Below, one piece after another: positions 35,790 to 43,962 of a stretch of 64,000 nt of DNA. This DNA comes from Labilithrix sp. (GTDB lineage Bacteria > Myxococcota_A > Polyangia > Polyangiales > Polyangiaceae). The position numbers were made by a program, and so were the translations under genes. The stretch spans positions 310,001 through 374,000 of the forward strand of contig JAHBWE010000002.1 in assembly GCA_019637155.1 (NCBI GenBank), given 5' to 3'. The stretch's first letter is position 1. The number at the start of each line of letters is the position of its first letter. Under the pieces are notes generated by a model. That model ran no database searches, had not been told where the DNA came from, and was given only the letters and a program-made list of their open reading frames with translations.

Positions 35790-37076
35790 TCAGCGGCACG
35801 GCTTCGCGAGGAAATCGTCGGCGTACGAGGAGGGTTGGAGCAGCGTCACCGTCCCCGCCCGCAGCGTGAGCTTTTGTTTGTGCGCCGCGCACTCCACCTT
35901 CGTGACGACGTCGTCGTTGCCGCGAAGCTTGCCGTCGTGGCCGAGGGCGCGCGCGCGGAGGCAGCGGTCCTTGTCGCCTCCGGCGGGGCGCGCGCAGTCC
36001 TTCGCCGCTTCGTCGAAGCGCATGTCGGAGCCGATGCACACGACCTCGCCGTCCTCGCCGCGGCGATACTCCGGCGCGTAGCCCGCGAGCCCGGAGCACG
36101 AGAGCGCGTCGGCGGTCGGGGCGGCTTCGCCCTTCGTCCACGGCACGGTGATGCTCGACTGCGTCCGCCCGCCGTGCATGCCGCTGCCGAAGAGGAGGAG
36201 GCCCTTGTCGTCGAACGGGACGAGCGCGACGTCGAGGCCGGGGCCGACGTCGAGCGGCTTGTTGCCGAGCACGGAGGTGCCGCCGCCGACCGTCACCGCG
36301 ACCGCCTCGTAGACGGGGCAGTCGACCATCGACTTCGGCGTGGAGTAGTCGCTGAGGCACTTCGTGAGCTTGCTCTCGTGCGCGACCACGACGCCCCCGC
36401 GCGGGCTCGGCACCATCGCGACGCGCGCGACCGTCACGGGATGGTCCATCACGAGCTCCACCGTCGCCGGCTTCGACATGCGCTTCAGATCGAGCGAGCC
36501 GAACACCACCGCCGAGACGTGCCCCTTCTGTCCGTCCTCGAGGACCGAGGCCCACGCGACCGCGAGGTCGTTGCCGTCCGTCGTGACGACCACGTCGAGC
36601 GCCGTCACGCGCCCCGACGTCCGCCGCACGACCACGGGCGCCCCGATCGCCTCCCCGCGCTTCTTTTCGTACGCCGCGAGGATGAGCGTCGCGTCCCCCT
36701 CAGGCTCCGCCCACACGACCAGATCGCCCGCCGCGGTCTTGCTCCGATGCACGACCGCATCCCCCTCACCCGACCCCGCAAGCGCCACCCCCTCGACCGG
36801 CGGCTTCACAAGCTTCGGCTCCTCCACGCTCACGCTCACGCTCGCGCTCGCCGACGGCGCGGCCGAAGCCACCGCCCCCGCCGACACCACGACCGGCACT
36901 CCCGCATCCACCCCCTCACTCGACCGCTTGCACCCCACCCCACCAAGAACCAACAAAACAAAGGGCCCCCAGAAGCGGCCGCGAATGCGGGCGCGAAGCG
37001 CCCCGAGCGCACCGCGCGAGGGCCGTGTCTGGGGTGGGGGTGTCGGGGGCGAAGCCCCCGACGTTGAGAACCTCAT
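35790..37076 (-). CDS. Lipoprotein whose N-terminus is encoded by repeat copy B
   Basis: About 428 residues if it starts at ATG 37076, which overlaps the stop of the preceding gene (ATGA). No later ATG gives a signal peptide. From that start, the first 38 or so residues (including RPSRGALGALRARIRGRFWG) are translated from the dispersed repeat, and the hydrophobic stretch FVLLVLGGVGC then forms a lipoprotein signal with the Cys near 49. This is a long n-region. The mature part is Ala/Val/Ser-rich, then strand-rich with paired Cys (KCLSDYSTPKSMVDCP, LSCSGLAG, VVCIGSD, KDCARP, VECAAHK, ending KPCR). The family is not recognised. A TTG inside the hydrophobic stretch is an unlikely alternative start. 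Confidence 0.6.
   Translation of the reverse strand: MRFSTSGASPPTPPPQTRPSRGALGALRARIRGRFWGPFVLLVLGGVGCKRSSEGVDAGVPVVVSAGAVASAAPSASASVSVSVEEPKLVKPPVEGVALAGSGEGDAVVHRSKTAAGDLVVWAEPEGDATLILAAYEKKRGEAIGAPVVVRRTSGRVTALDVVVTTDGNDLAVAWASVLEDGQKGHVSAVVFGSLDLKRMSKPATVELVMDHPVTVARVAMVPSPRGGVVVAHESKLTKCLSDYSTPKSMVDCPVYEAVAVTVGGGTSVLGNKPLDVGPGLDVALVPFDDKGLLLFGSGMHGGRTQSSITVPWTKGEAAPTADALSCSGLAGYAPEYRRGEDGEVVCIGSDMRFDEAAKDCARPAGGDKDRCLRARALGHDGKLRGNDDVVTKVECAAHKQKLTLRAGTVTLLQPSSYADDFLAKPCR
36963..37065 (-). repeat. Dispersed GC-rich hairpin repeat, copy B
   Basis: Read on the reverse strand it begins eight bases after the stop of the Cys-rich lipoprotein, with AACGTCGGGGGCTTCGCCCC. Hairpin 1 is one base pair longer than in copy C: an added G on the 5' arm is matched by an added C on the 3' arm, which keeps the stem perfect (GTCGGGGGC-TTC-GCCCCCGAC). 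Hairpin 2 is unchanged. The copy lies within the open frame of the next gene, and encodes part of it if the ATG at 37076 is used. Confidence 0.85.
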
Positions 37077-37993
37077 GGAGACCCGCAGATGGATACACAC
37101 CGCTCCCCCCGGCAGTCGCCCATGCACTCGATGCTCTCGAGGCACTTCTCGCCGGCGCGCTTCTGCGCCTTGCATGTGCTCGGCGCCTTCGTGCTGTGGA
37201 AGCAGTAGAACCCGACGTCGCAGTCCTCGCTCCGCTTGCACGGCGCGTCGGCGCGTCGGAGCGCGCGCTCGCAGCGGTTCGAGCCCTTGTTGCAGAAGAG
37301 GCCGTCGCTGCACGAGCCGGGGTGGCAGAGGGCGCCCTCCTTGTCGGTCGGCTGGCAGCGATCGGCCGCGCACCACAGGCCCTCCGCGCACGCGCGGTTC
37401 CGCGCATCGAAATGGAGGTCGCCCTTCGCGCACGCGCCGCCGTCCACGCCCGGCGTCGTGCACTTGCCAGGGCCCATCGTGGAGAGCCCCGCGCAGCCGA
37501 GCCCGGGCGCGCACTCCCAGTCCTCGCGGCACACCGCGCCGGCCGGCTGCCGCCCGATCACCGCGCCGTCGCACGCGTGCGCCCGCGTCGCGATCTCGGC
37601 GCGACCGCTGCGCCGGATCTCCATCATGCTCTTCACGCACTGCTCCGCCCCCGCCGGGTCGATCGCCGCGCGCCCGTTGAGGACGCTCCGCTCGAGCCGC
37701 ACCGCGCAGTCACCGAGCGCCTGCTGCATGTACGTGCGCATCGAGGCCTGCGGATCGTACTCGCGCATGCACGGATCATGGAGATCCGCGTTGGAGGCGA
37801 ACGTGACCTGGCAGATCATCGCCGGCGTGATCGTCGCCCCCGCGCGCAGCGGCCACCCCGGCCACGGCGGCGGCCCCGCGTCGCTCGGCTCGACGTCGGC
37901 GCGAGGAGGCGCCGCGGTCGCGTCGGGCCGCGACTCCGTGCGCGAGCACGCGGCGACGAAGGCGAAGACGAAGACGAAGAACGCGCGTCTCAC
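37073..37993 (-). CDS. Cys-rich lipoprotein with Dickkopf-like repeats
   Basis: A 306-residue protein starting at GTG 37993. That start overlaps the expected stop of dhaKL (GTGA), although as sequenced the two are joined in one frame by an apparent frameshift. The N-terminus RRAFFVFVFAFVAAC is a lipoprotein signal. The C-terminal 170 residues carry many Cys in spaced pairs (CREDWECAPGLGC, CAEGLWCAADRC, CSDGLFCNKGSNRC, CKRSEDCDVGFYC, CLESIECMGDC), a Dickkopf/EB-like pattern common in myxobacterial secreted proteins. The function is unknown. It overlaps the next gene by ATGA, and the repeat follows its stop. Confidence 0.75.
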   Translation of the reverse strand: MRRAFFVFVFAFVAACSRTESRPDATAAPPRADVEPSDAGPPPWPGWPLRAGATITPAMICQVTFASNADLHDPCMREYDPQASMRTYMQQALGDCAVRLERSVLNGRAAIDPAGAEQCVKSMMEIRRSGRAEIATRAHACDGAVIGRQPAGAVCREDWECAPGLGCAGLSTMGPGKCTTPGVDGGACAKGDLHFDARNRACAEGLWCAADRCQPTDKEGALCHPGSCSDGLFCNKGSNRCERALRRADAPCKRSEDCDVGFYCFHSTKAPSTCKAQKRAGEKCLESIECMGDCRGERCVSICGSP

Positions 37994-39598
37994 GTGAGGG
38001 CCTCGAACATGATCGCGACCGCGACGGCGCCCGGATCCGCCACGCCGGCGAGCCGCGCGGACGTAGCTCGCGCGGCCGGCGCGCGCGGTCGTCATCGCCG
38101 CGGTCGCCTCCGCGCCGGCGCGTGCGGCGCGCGCGGCGTCGGCGATCGAGCCGCCGCGCTCCAACGCCTCGATCGCGGGCACGAGCGCGTCGAGCATCGT
38201 GCGGTCGCCGGTGCGCGCGCCGCCGTATCGCTCTACCGCATCGGCGCCGGCGCGGAGCGCGCCCGACCACGTCGCGGAGCGCGCTCCCGCCGCGGCGGCG
38301 AAGATCGCGAGCAGGATCCCGCTCGAGCCGCCCATCACCTTCGCGAGCCGATCCGAGATCGCGGCGGAGAGCGAGGCCTCGTCCGCGAAGGGGAGGCGAT
38401 CGAGGTCTCCGAGGAGCGCGCGCGCCGCCGTCGCGAACGTGGTGCCGGTGTCTCCGTCGCCGATCTTGGCGTCGAGCGCGTCGATCGCCGCCGCGTGATC
38501 GACGAGCGCGCGACAGACCTTCTCGAGCGCCGCGCGTCGCGCGGGATGCGCCGACGGCGCGCGCTCCGGCGCGGCGAGGGCCTCGTGGAGCGGGCGCGTC
38601 GCGATCGGCACCGGGCGTCGCGCGGGCGGCCACGCGCGCGGACCGACGGGGGAGAGCAGCGCCTCCTCCATCTCGTCGTCGAGCGCGAGGAGCGACACCG
38701 AGAAGCCCTTCATGTCGAGCGACGTCATGAGCCGCTCCGGCCCGATCACGAGCGAGACGGGACGGCTCAGCGCCGAGAGCACCGCCTCGGTGACGAGCGC
38801 CATCTCGATCGGCGGCACTCCGCCGAGGTTGTTGATCAGCACCGCGACGCGATCGCCCCCGCCGAGCGGCGCCTGCACGCGCTCCGTCATCTCGCGCACG
38901 AGCGCGCGCACCGGCGCGAGCGGCACGACCTTCGCTCCCGGCTCGCCGTGGATGCCGAGCCCGAGCTCCACCTCCTCTGCGCCGAGCCGCTCCGCGAACG
39001 GCTGGCCCGGGATCGAACAAGAGGAGAGGGAGATGCCGATCGACCTCGTCGCGCGGACGACGCGCTCGGCCGCGGCCTTCACCTCGGCGAGGCTCTTGCC
39101 CGCGCGCGCGGCGTGGCCCGCGACCTTGTGCACGAAGAGCGTGCCCGCGATGCCGCGCGGCCGGAGCGCGCCTTCGATCGCGACGTCGTCGCCGACGACC
39201 ACCATCTCGACGTCGCGTCCGAGCGCGCGCGCCTTCTCCGCCGCGAGCCCGAAGTTCAGGCGGTCGCCGGTGTAGCTCTTCACGACGAGGAGGCAGCCGG
39301 CCGGCCCCGTCACCGCGAGGATCGCGGCGAGCACCGCGTCGACGCTCGGCGACGCGAAGATCTCGCCGCAGACCGCGGCGGTGAGCATGCCGTCGCCGAC
39401 GAACCCGGCGTGCGCGGGCTCGTGGCCGGAGCCGCCGCCGGAGACGATCGCGACGCGGCTCGGATCGACCTCGCTCCGGAGGACGACCTTGATCGCGGGG
39501 AAGCCGTCGAGGCGCGCGAGCGCGCCGCCGCCGAGCGCGACCGCGGCGTCCACCGCCTCGGTCACGATCGCGGCGCGATCGTTCATGAAGTGCTTCAT
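37990..39598 (-). CDS. dhaKL: Fused dihydroxyacetone kinase (DhaK-DhaL), apparent frameshift near its end
   Basis: An ATP-type dihydroxyacetone kinase with both domains in one chain. The DhaK part has GGGSGHEPAHAGFVG, the phosphate/substrate loop and the histidine that binds substrate in GLGIHGEPG (near 215). The DhaL part has GDGDTGTTF (near 381), MGGSSG and the helical nucleotide site. The normal family ending is lost in the sequenced frame, which switches to Arg-rich sequence and runs into the next lipoprotein. Removing one G in the run at 38051-38060 restores GVADPGAVAVAIMFEALT and a stop at 37990 that overlaps the next GTG. This could be a sequencing error or a real mutation. It is divergent from lipB. 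Confidence 0.85.
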
Positions 39599-39624
39599 CG
39601 CTCGCATGCTAGAACAACGACGCG

Positions 39625-40377
39625 ATGACGACGCGACGGTCCATCACCGCGCACTGGCTCGGCCGGATCGGCTACGACGAGGCGCACCGGCTGCAGGAGC
39701 GCCTCGTCGCGGCGCGCGTCGCGGGCGAGATCGGCGACACGCTGCTGCTCCTCGAGCACGACGCCGTCATCACGCTCGGCCGCAGCGCGAAGAGCGAGCA
39801 CATCGTCGTCTCGGAGCAAGATCGCGAGGCGAAGGGCGTCGCGCTCTACGAGACGGGCCGCGGCGGCGACGTGACGTTCCACGGGCCCGGGCAGCTCGTC
39901 GCGTATCCGATCCTCGATCTGAAGCCCGATCGCTGCGACGTCCGCCGCTACGTCGCCGACCTCTGCGCCGTGATGAGCGCGCTCGCGGCGGAGCACGGCG
40001 TCGCGTCGAGCATGCTCCCGAACCTCATCGGCGTCTGGGTGGACGAGAACGCGCCGTCGAGCCTCGACGTCGATCGCGCGAAGGACGCGGCGATCGGCGT
40101 CCCGACCGACCTGCAGCTCGCGAAGCTCGGCGCGATCGGCGTCCGGCTCTCGCGCTGGGTCACGATGCACGGCTTCGCGTTCAACATCACGACCGATCTG
40201 TCGGCGTCCGGCTTCGGCCTCATCGTCGCGTGCGGCATCCGCGAGCTCGGCGTCACCTCGCTCGAACGCCTCGGCGTGAAGACGCTCCCCACGGTGGAGG
40301 AGGCCGCGCGCGCCTCGCTCCCCCACTTCGCGCGCGTCTTCGACGCCGACGTGACCCTCACGTCCGCGCCGCCGTAG
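39625..40377 (+). CDS. lipB: Octanoyl-[ACP]:protein octanoyltransferase (LipB)
   Basis: A 250-residue enzyme that moves octanoyl from acyl-carrier protein to lipoyl domains, the first step of lipoate assembly. The motifs are LLLLEHDAVITLGRSAK, TGRGGDVTFHGPGQLVAYP, the catalytic lysine in LAKLGAIGVRLSRWVTMHGF (Lys 167) and the nucleophile in VACGIREL (Cys 203). Compared with the usual arrangement, an extra segment of about 20 residues (ENAPSSLDVDRAKDAAIG) sits between GVWVD and the lysine motif. No lipA is in the window. It converges with the nuclease-fold gene two bases downstream. Confidence 0.94.
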   Translation: MTTRRSITAHWLGRIGYDEAHRLQERLVAARVAGEIGDTLLLLEHDAVITLGRSAKSEHIVVSEQDREAKGVALYETGRGGDVTFHGPGQLVAYPILDLKPDRCDVRRYVADLCAVMSALAAEHGVASSMLPNLIGVWVDENAPSSLDVDRAKDAAIGVPTDLQLAKLGAIGVRLSRWVTMHGFAFNITTDLSASGFGLIVACGIRELGVTSLERLGVKTLPTVEEAARASLPHFARVFDADVTLTSAPP

Positions 40378-40379
40378 CC

Positions 40380-41288
40380 TCAGCGCAGGGGAATCACGGC
40401 GCCGACCGGGCGGTGGTCGGAGGCGGTCGTGTTCGGGACCCAGCCGTGGAGGGTCTTGCCCATGCCCTTCGCGCGGTAGATGAAGTCGATGCGGCGGAGC
40501 GGGACGTTCGCCGGCGCGGTGTAGCCGAAGAAGCGGTGCTTCTCCTTGTAGGCGTCGACGAAGCCTGCGCTCGTGAGCGCGCCGCCGATGTCTGCGCCCG
40601 GCTTCTCGTTGAAGTCGCCGGTGATGATCGCGCGTCCGGCGCGCGCGCCGAGCGCGGTGAGGAGCTTCTTGCCCGTCGCCTTGCGCTCGTCCTCGTGCAG
40701 GCTCGCGTGCATCGTCACGAAGGTGACGGTCTCGCCCTTCGCCGTGATGTCCGCGACCGCCGCGACGCGAGGCTCGAAGCCGCCGCCCGACTTCGTGTGA
40801 CCGTCGAGGCGCACCGTCCTCTTCGCGCCGATCGGGTACTTCGAGAGGATCGCGACGCCGTACTTGCCGCCGTCGTAGTCGAACGCCGGCGCGTAGTACG
40901 CGTGCGGCATGTTCGTGAGCTCCGAGAGCTCCTCGGTCTGACGCTGCCCCTTGCTCCGCTTCGTGCCGTCGTCGACCTCCTGGAGGCCGAGGATGTCCGG
41001 GTTGCTCTCCCTGATCACCGCCGCGATCTTCGCGAGGTCGAGGCCGGTGAGCTCACCGTGCTTGATGTTGTACGTCATGACGCGGAGCGAAGCGGCGCCC
41101 GTCGCGGCCGAGGTCGAGACCGCCGTGAGGTCGGACTCGCTCGGCGGGATCGCGGAGGGATCCTCTTCCTCCTCCGCGCGCGGGTCCGGCATCGTCGCGA
41201 GCGGCGCGCCCTCGTCTTCGTCGGCCTGGTCGATTGCGCAGCCAGTTGCGCAGAGGAGAGCGAGGAAGAGGAAGGAGCGCGTCGTCAT
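40380..41288 (-). CDS. Endonuclease/exonuclease/phosphatase-fold lipoprotein
   Basis: A 302-residue exported protein. ATG 41288 is chosen because GGAGGAC lies right before it and the lipoprotein signal (SFLFLALLCATGC) follows at once. After an acidic linker, the EEP fold appears: RVMTYNIKHG, DILGLQEVD (metal-binding Glu), GVAILSKYP, FVTMHASLHEDER, IITGDFNEKP (catalytic Asp/Asn) and the final TTASDHRPVGAVI with its Asp-His. All catalytic positions are present. Substrates in this family range from DNA to sphingomyelin to inositol phosphates, so none is assigned. The surface location suggests degradation of extracellular material. Confidence 0.88.
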   Translation of the reverse strand: MTTRSFLFLALLCATGCAIDQADEDEGAPLATMPDPRAEEEEDPSAIPPSESDLTAVSTSAATGAASLRVMTYNIKHGELTGLDLAKIAAVIRESNPDILGLQEVDDGTKRSKGQRQTEELSELTNMPHAYYAPAFDYDGGKYGVAILSKYPIGAKRTVRLDGHTKSGGGFEPRVAAVADITAKGETVTFVTMHASLHEDERKATGKKLLTALGARAGRAIITGDFNEKPGADIGGALTSAGFVDAYKEKHRFFGYTAPANVPLRRIDFIYRAKGMGKTLHGWVPNTTASDHRPVGAVIPLR

Positions 41289-41365
41289 GTCCTCCCAAGG
41301 AGCAATGGTCGGACCAAGACTTACATCTGCACTATCAAGTAATTTCAAGTAGTTAAATTGCGCAA

Positions 41366-41388
41366 CCCGGGATCGGATCGAACCCGGG
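41366..41388 (-). terminator. CCCGGG hairpin after TPR gene, possible terminator
   Basis: CCCGGG arms at 41366-41371 and 41383-41388 enclose an 11-base loop containing TTCGATC on the reverse strand. On the reverse strand it follows the TPR gene's stop at 41395 by a few bases, and TTGCGCAATTT comes next. It could terminate that gene. A chance likeness to a tRNA T-arm is discussed under rejected items. Confidence 0.35.
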
Positions 41389-41394
41389 CCCTGG

Positions 41395-42123
41395 TCACGG
41401 AGCCGGCGGCGGCTTCGACATGCGCTGTCGTTCGAGCATGCGGAGGTACATCTTCGCCTGCGAGTTCTCCGGCTCGAGCTGGATGACGTGACGCCAGTGC
41501 TCCTCCGCGCTCGTCGTCTCTCCGAGCGAGAGGAGGATGACGCCGAGCTGCAGGCGCGCGGGCACGTAGTTCGGCTTCGTCTGCACCGCCGCCTCGTAGT
41601 GGACGCGCGCGCCGGGCAGATCGTTGATCTCGCGGAGCAGCGCGCCGAGCTTGGTCTGCAGATCGGCGAAGTGCGGGCAGAGCAGGATCGCCTTCTCGTA
41701 CTCCGCGATCGCTTCGCGGAGGAGGCCGGCGTCGTAGTAGGCCTGCCCGACGTCGGCGTGCATGTTGGCGATCTTGCCGCGCGCGAAGGGGTCGAGGCCC
41801 TGCGTCGTGCCGCTCGGCCCGACCTTGATCTTCGCGTAGACCTCGCGCGCCTTCTCGTATTTGCCGCGATCGTTGTACGTGACGGCGAGGTTCAGCGCGG
41901 CCTCGGTGTACGCGGGGTTGATCTCGAGGGCGCGCTCGAAGTGGCGCTCGGCGACGACGAAGTTGCCGCGCGAGTGGGCGATGACGCCGAGCATGTCGTG
42001 GACGTCGGCGTAGCGATCCTCTTCCTCGAGGACCATGCGGAGCATTTGCTCGGCCTTCTCGAGCTCGCGCTTCGCGTAGTGCTCGCGACCGAGGACGAGG
42101 AGCTGCTTCACGCGTTCGTTCAT
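41395..42123 (-). CDS. Tetratricopeptide-repeat protein
   Basis: A 242-residue protein with no signal peptide, so cytoplasmic. At least five TPR units can be read: YAKRELEKAEQMLRMVLEEE, DMLGVIAHSRGNFVVAERHFERALE, AALNLAVTYNDRGKYEKAREVY, ADVGQAYYDAGLLREAIAEYEKAI and LQLGVILLSLGETTSAEEHWRHVI. ATG 42123 is the start; the frame continues far upstream only as an antisense shadow of the M23 gene. TPR proteins act as scaffolds. It is divergent from an M23 peptidase with only 105 bases between, and might serve the same envelope process, which is inference. Confidence 0.85.
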   Translation of the reverse strand: MNERVKQLLVLGREHYAKRELEKAEQMLRMVLEEEDRYADVHDMLGVIAHSRGNFVVAERHFERALEINPAYTEAALNLAVTYNDRGKYEKAREVYAKIKVGPSGTTQGLDPFARGKIANMHADVGQAYYDAGLLREAIAEYEKAILLCPHFADLQTKLGALLREINDLPGARVHYEAAVQTKPNYVPARLQLGVILLSLGETTSAEEHWRHVIQLEPENSQAKMYLRMLERQRMSKPPPAP

Positions 42124-42228
42124 TTTCAAGAACTTACCTCGGCCATTCGGGCGGGAAACCCCCTGGTTGCGTCGCCTCCGGTCAGCGGCTATGTGGGCCG
42201 CCGGCCCGCTCCGCCGAGAAACGAAGCA

Positions 42229-43923
42229 ATGTCGCAGGAAAGCCCCGATTCCGAGCTCGAGGAGGAGCGCGCCCCGGACTCCGCGCCTGACTCGGCTGCG
42301 GACGCTGCGGACGAGGAGGAGGAGCCGGTCGCGTCGAAGCCGGCGCCGACGCCGTCGAAGCCGACGCCGTCGAAGCCGGAGAAGGGACCGCCCCCGTCGC
42401 TGCGTCTTCGGCGGCTCCCGCCGCTGAAGCCGGATCGGACCCGTCTCTACACGTTCGGCGCGATGGGCCTCCTCGTCGCGACCGGCGTCGGCCTGATGAT
42501 CGCGTCGCCGAAGCGGTTGGGCATGACGCCGCCGCCGCTCGCGCTGACGAGCGGCGAGGTCGGCGACGACGCGGGCGCGGGCGCGGTCGCCGCGGTGACG
42601 ATCGACGCCGGCACCATCGCGAAGGAGGCGGCGCCGGTCGTGCGTCCTCCGCCGGTGTGGCGTGTCGCGAGCATGAAGGACGAGGCGGGCGTCGACGTCG
42701 TCGAGGGCACGTTCGGGAAGAAGGGCCTCGTCGCGGCGCTGACGGCGGCAGGCCTCACGCGCGCGGAGATCAAGCGCCTCAACCGCGCCTTCGAGGACGT
42801 GAAGCACATCGACCGTCCCGGCGCGAACGACAAGTTCGTCCTCGCGAAGGACAAGAAGGGGAGCGTGCTCGCCTTCGAGTACATCACGTCGCCGTACGAC
42901 GTGTGGCAGGCGCGCGTCGATCCCGCCGACCTCGCCGACGCGGCGGCGAAGGAAGCCGACGCCGGCGCGACGCCGAAGGGCAAACCTCCGCCGCCGCCCG
43001 ACCTCGACGCGAAGAAGCTCGCGCTCTTCGTCGAGCACAAGCGCGTCGGCTCGGCGATCGTCGTCGCGGCCGACCTCGCGAAGACGATCGCGGCCGCGAA
43101 CATGCGCCCCGAGCTCGTCGACGAGATCGACGACGCGCTCGAGGGCCACGTCGAGGACGGCATCCGCCCCGGCGCGCGCATGCGCGTCGTCTCGACCGAG
43201 GACTGGGTGGAGGGCGTCTTCGCGAAGGTGAAGCTCGAGGCGATCGAGATGGCGCCCCGCGCCGGCAACACGATCCGCGTCTACTACTACGAGCGCGGCC
43301 CCGACGTGGACGGCCCGGCGAAGCAGCGCCCGGCGGCCGGCTTCTACGACGCAAAGGGCCGCCAGCCGTACCACGGCCAGTTCCGCCCACCGCTCCAGCT
43401 CTCGCGCATCACGTCGCGCTTCAACCCGAACCGCATGCACCCGGTCCTCCACGTGGTGATGCCGCACAACGGCGTCGACTTCGCGGGCTCGACCGGCACC
43501 CCCATCTTCGCGTCCGCGGCGGGCACGGTGACGAGCGCCGGCGACAGCGGCCCGTGCGGAAACATGGTCTCGATCGATCACGGCGGCGGCATCACGACGG
43601 CCTATTGCCATATGAGCAAGATCGCGCCCGGCATCCGCTCGGGCGTGAAGGTGGAGTCGCGCCAGAACATCGGCTTCGTCGGGATGACGGGCCGCGTGAC
43701 GGGCCCGCACCTCCATTTCGTCGTGAAACGAAATGGCCAATTCATCGACCCGATGTCGCTGAAGATGGACGGCGTCCGCGTCCTCCCGCCTGCCGATCGC
43801 GAGTCCTTCGCCCGAAAACGCGCCGACCTCGACGCCGTCCTCGACGCCGTCGCGCTCCCCGCCGCCCCGAGCGAAAAAGAGGCCCCTCCGGACGTCGAAG
43901 AGGACAAGGACCTCCACGAGTAG
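42229..43923 (+). CDS. M23-family peptidase, membrane-anchored
   Basis: A 564-residue protein. A charged N-terminus with SKPTPSKPE-type repeats precedes one membrane helix (LYTFGAMGLLVATGVGLMIAS, about 80-100); most of the rest lies outside the cytoplasm. A LysM/OapA-like region (about 140-220, TRAEIKRLNRAFEDVKHIDR) leads to the M23 domain at about 400-520. The zinc motifs are HPVLHVVMPHNGVDFAG (H-x-x-x-D) and GPHLHFVV (H-x-H), with GNMVSIDHGGGITTAYCHMS between them. All zinc ligands are present, so it should be an active peptidoglycan endopeptidase acting in growth, division or predation. The tail is acidic. Confidence 0.93.
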   Translation: MSQESPDSELEEERAPDSAPDSAADAADEEEEPVASKPAPTPSKPTPSKPEKGPPPSLRLRRLPPLKPDRTRLYTFGAMGLLVATGVGLMIASPKRLGMTPPPLALTSGEVGDDAGAGAVAAVTIDAGTIAKEAAPVVRPPPVWRVASMKDEAGVDVVEGTFGKKGLVAALTAAGLTRAEIKRLNRAFEDVKHIDRPGANDKFVLAKDKKGSVLAFEYITSPYDVWQARVDPADLADAAAKEADAGATPKGKPPPPPDLDAKKLALFVEHKRVGSAIVVAADLAKTIAAANMRPELVDEIDDALEGHVEDGIRPGARMRVVSTEDWVEGVFAKVKLEAIEMAPRAGNTIRVYYYERGPDVDGPAKQRPAAGFYDAKGRQPYHGQFRPPLQLSRITSRFNPNRMHPVLHVVMPHNGVDFAGSTGTPIFASAAGTVTSAGDSGPCGNMVSIDHGGGITTAYCHMSKIAPGIRSGVKVESRQNIGFVGMTGRVTGPHLHFVVKRNGQFIDPMSLKMDGVRVLPPADRESFARKRADLDAVLDAVALPAAPSEKEAPPDVEEDKDLHE

Positions 43924-43962
43924 CCGCCCTCGCACCCGAGCTCCGCGGCGGAGTCGCGCGCG

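Noticed and set aside
41366..41397. tRNA remnant: the reverse strand reads GGGTTCGATCC, like a T-loop
   Set aside because: The stem is CCCGGG/CCCGGG with an 11-base loop instead of 7, there is no acceptor stem, no D-arm, no anticodon arm and no CCA. A plain hairpin after the TPR gene explains it better.
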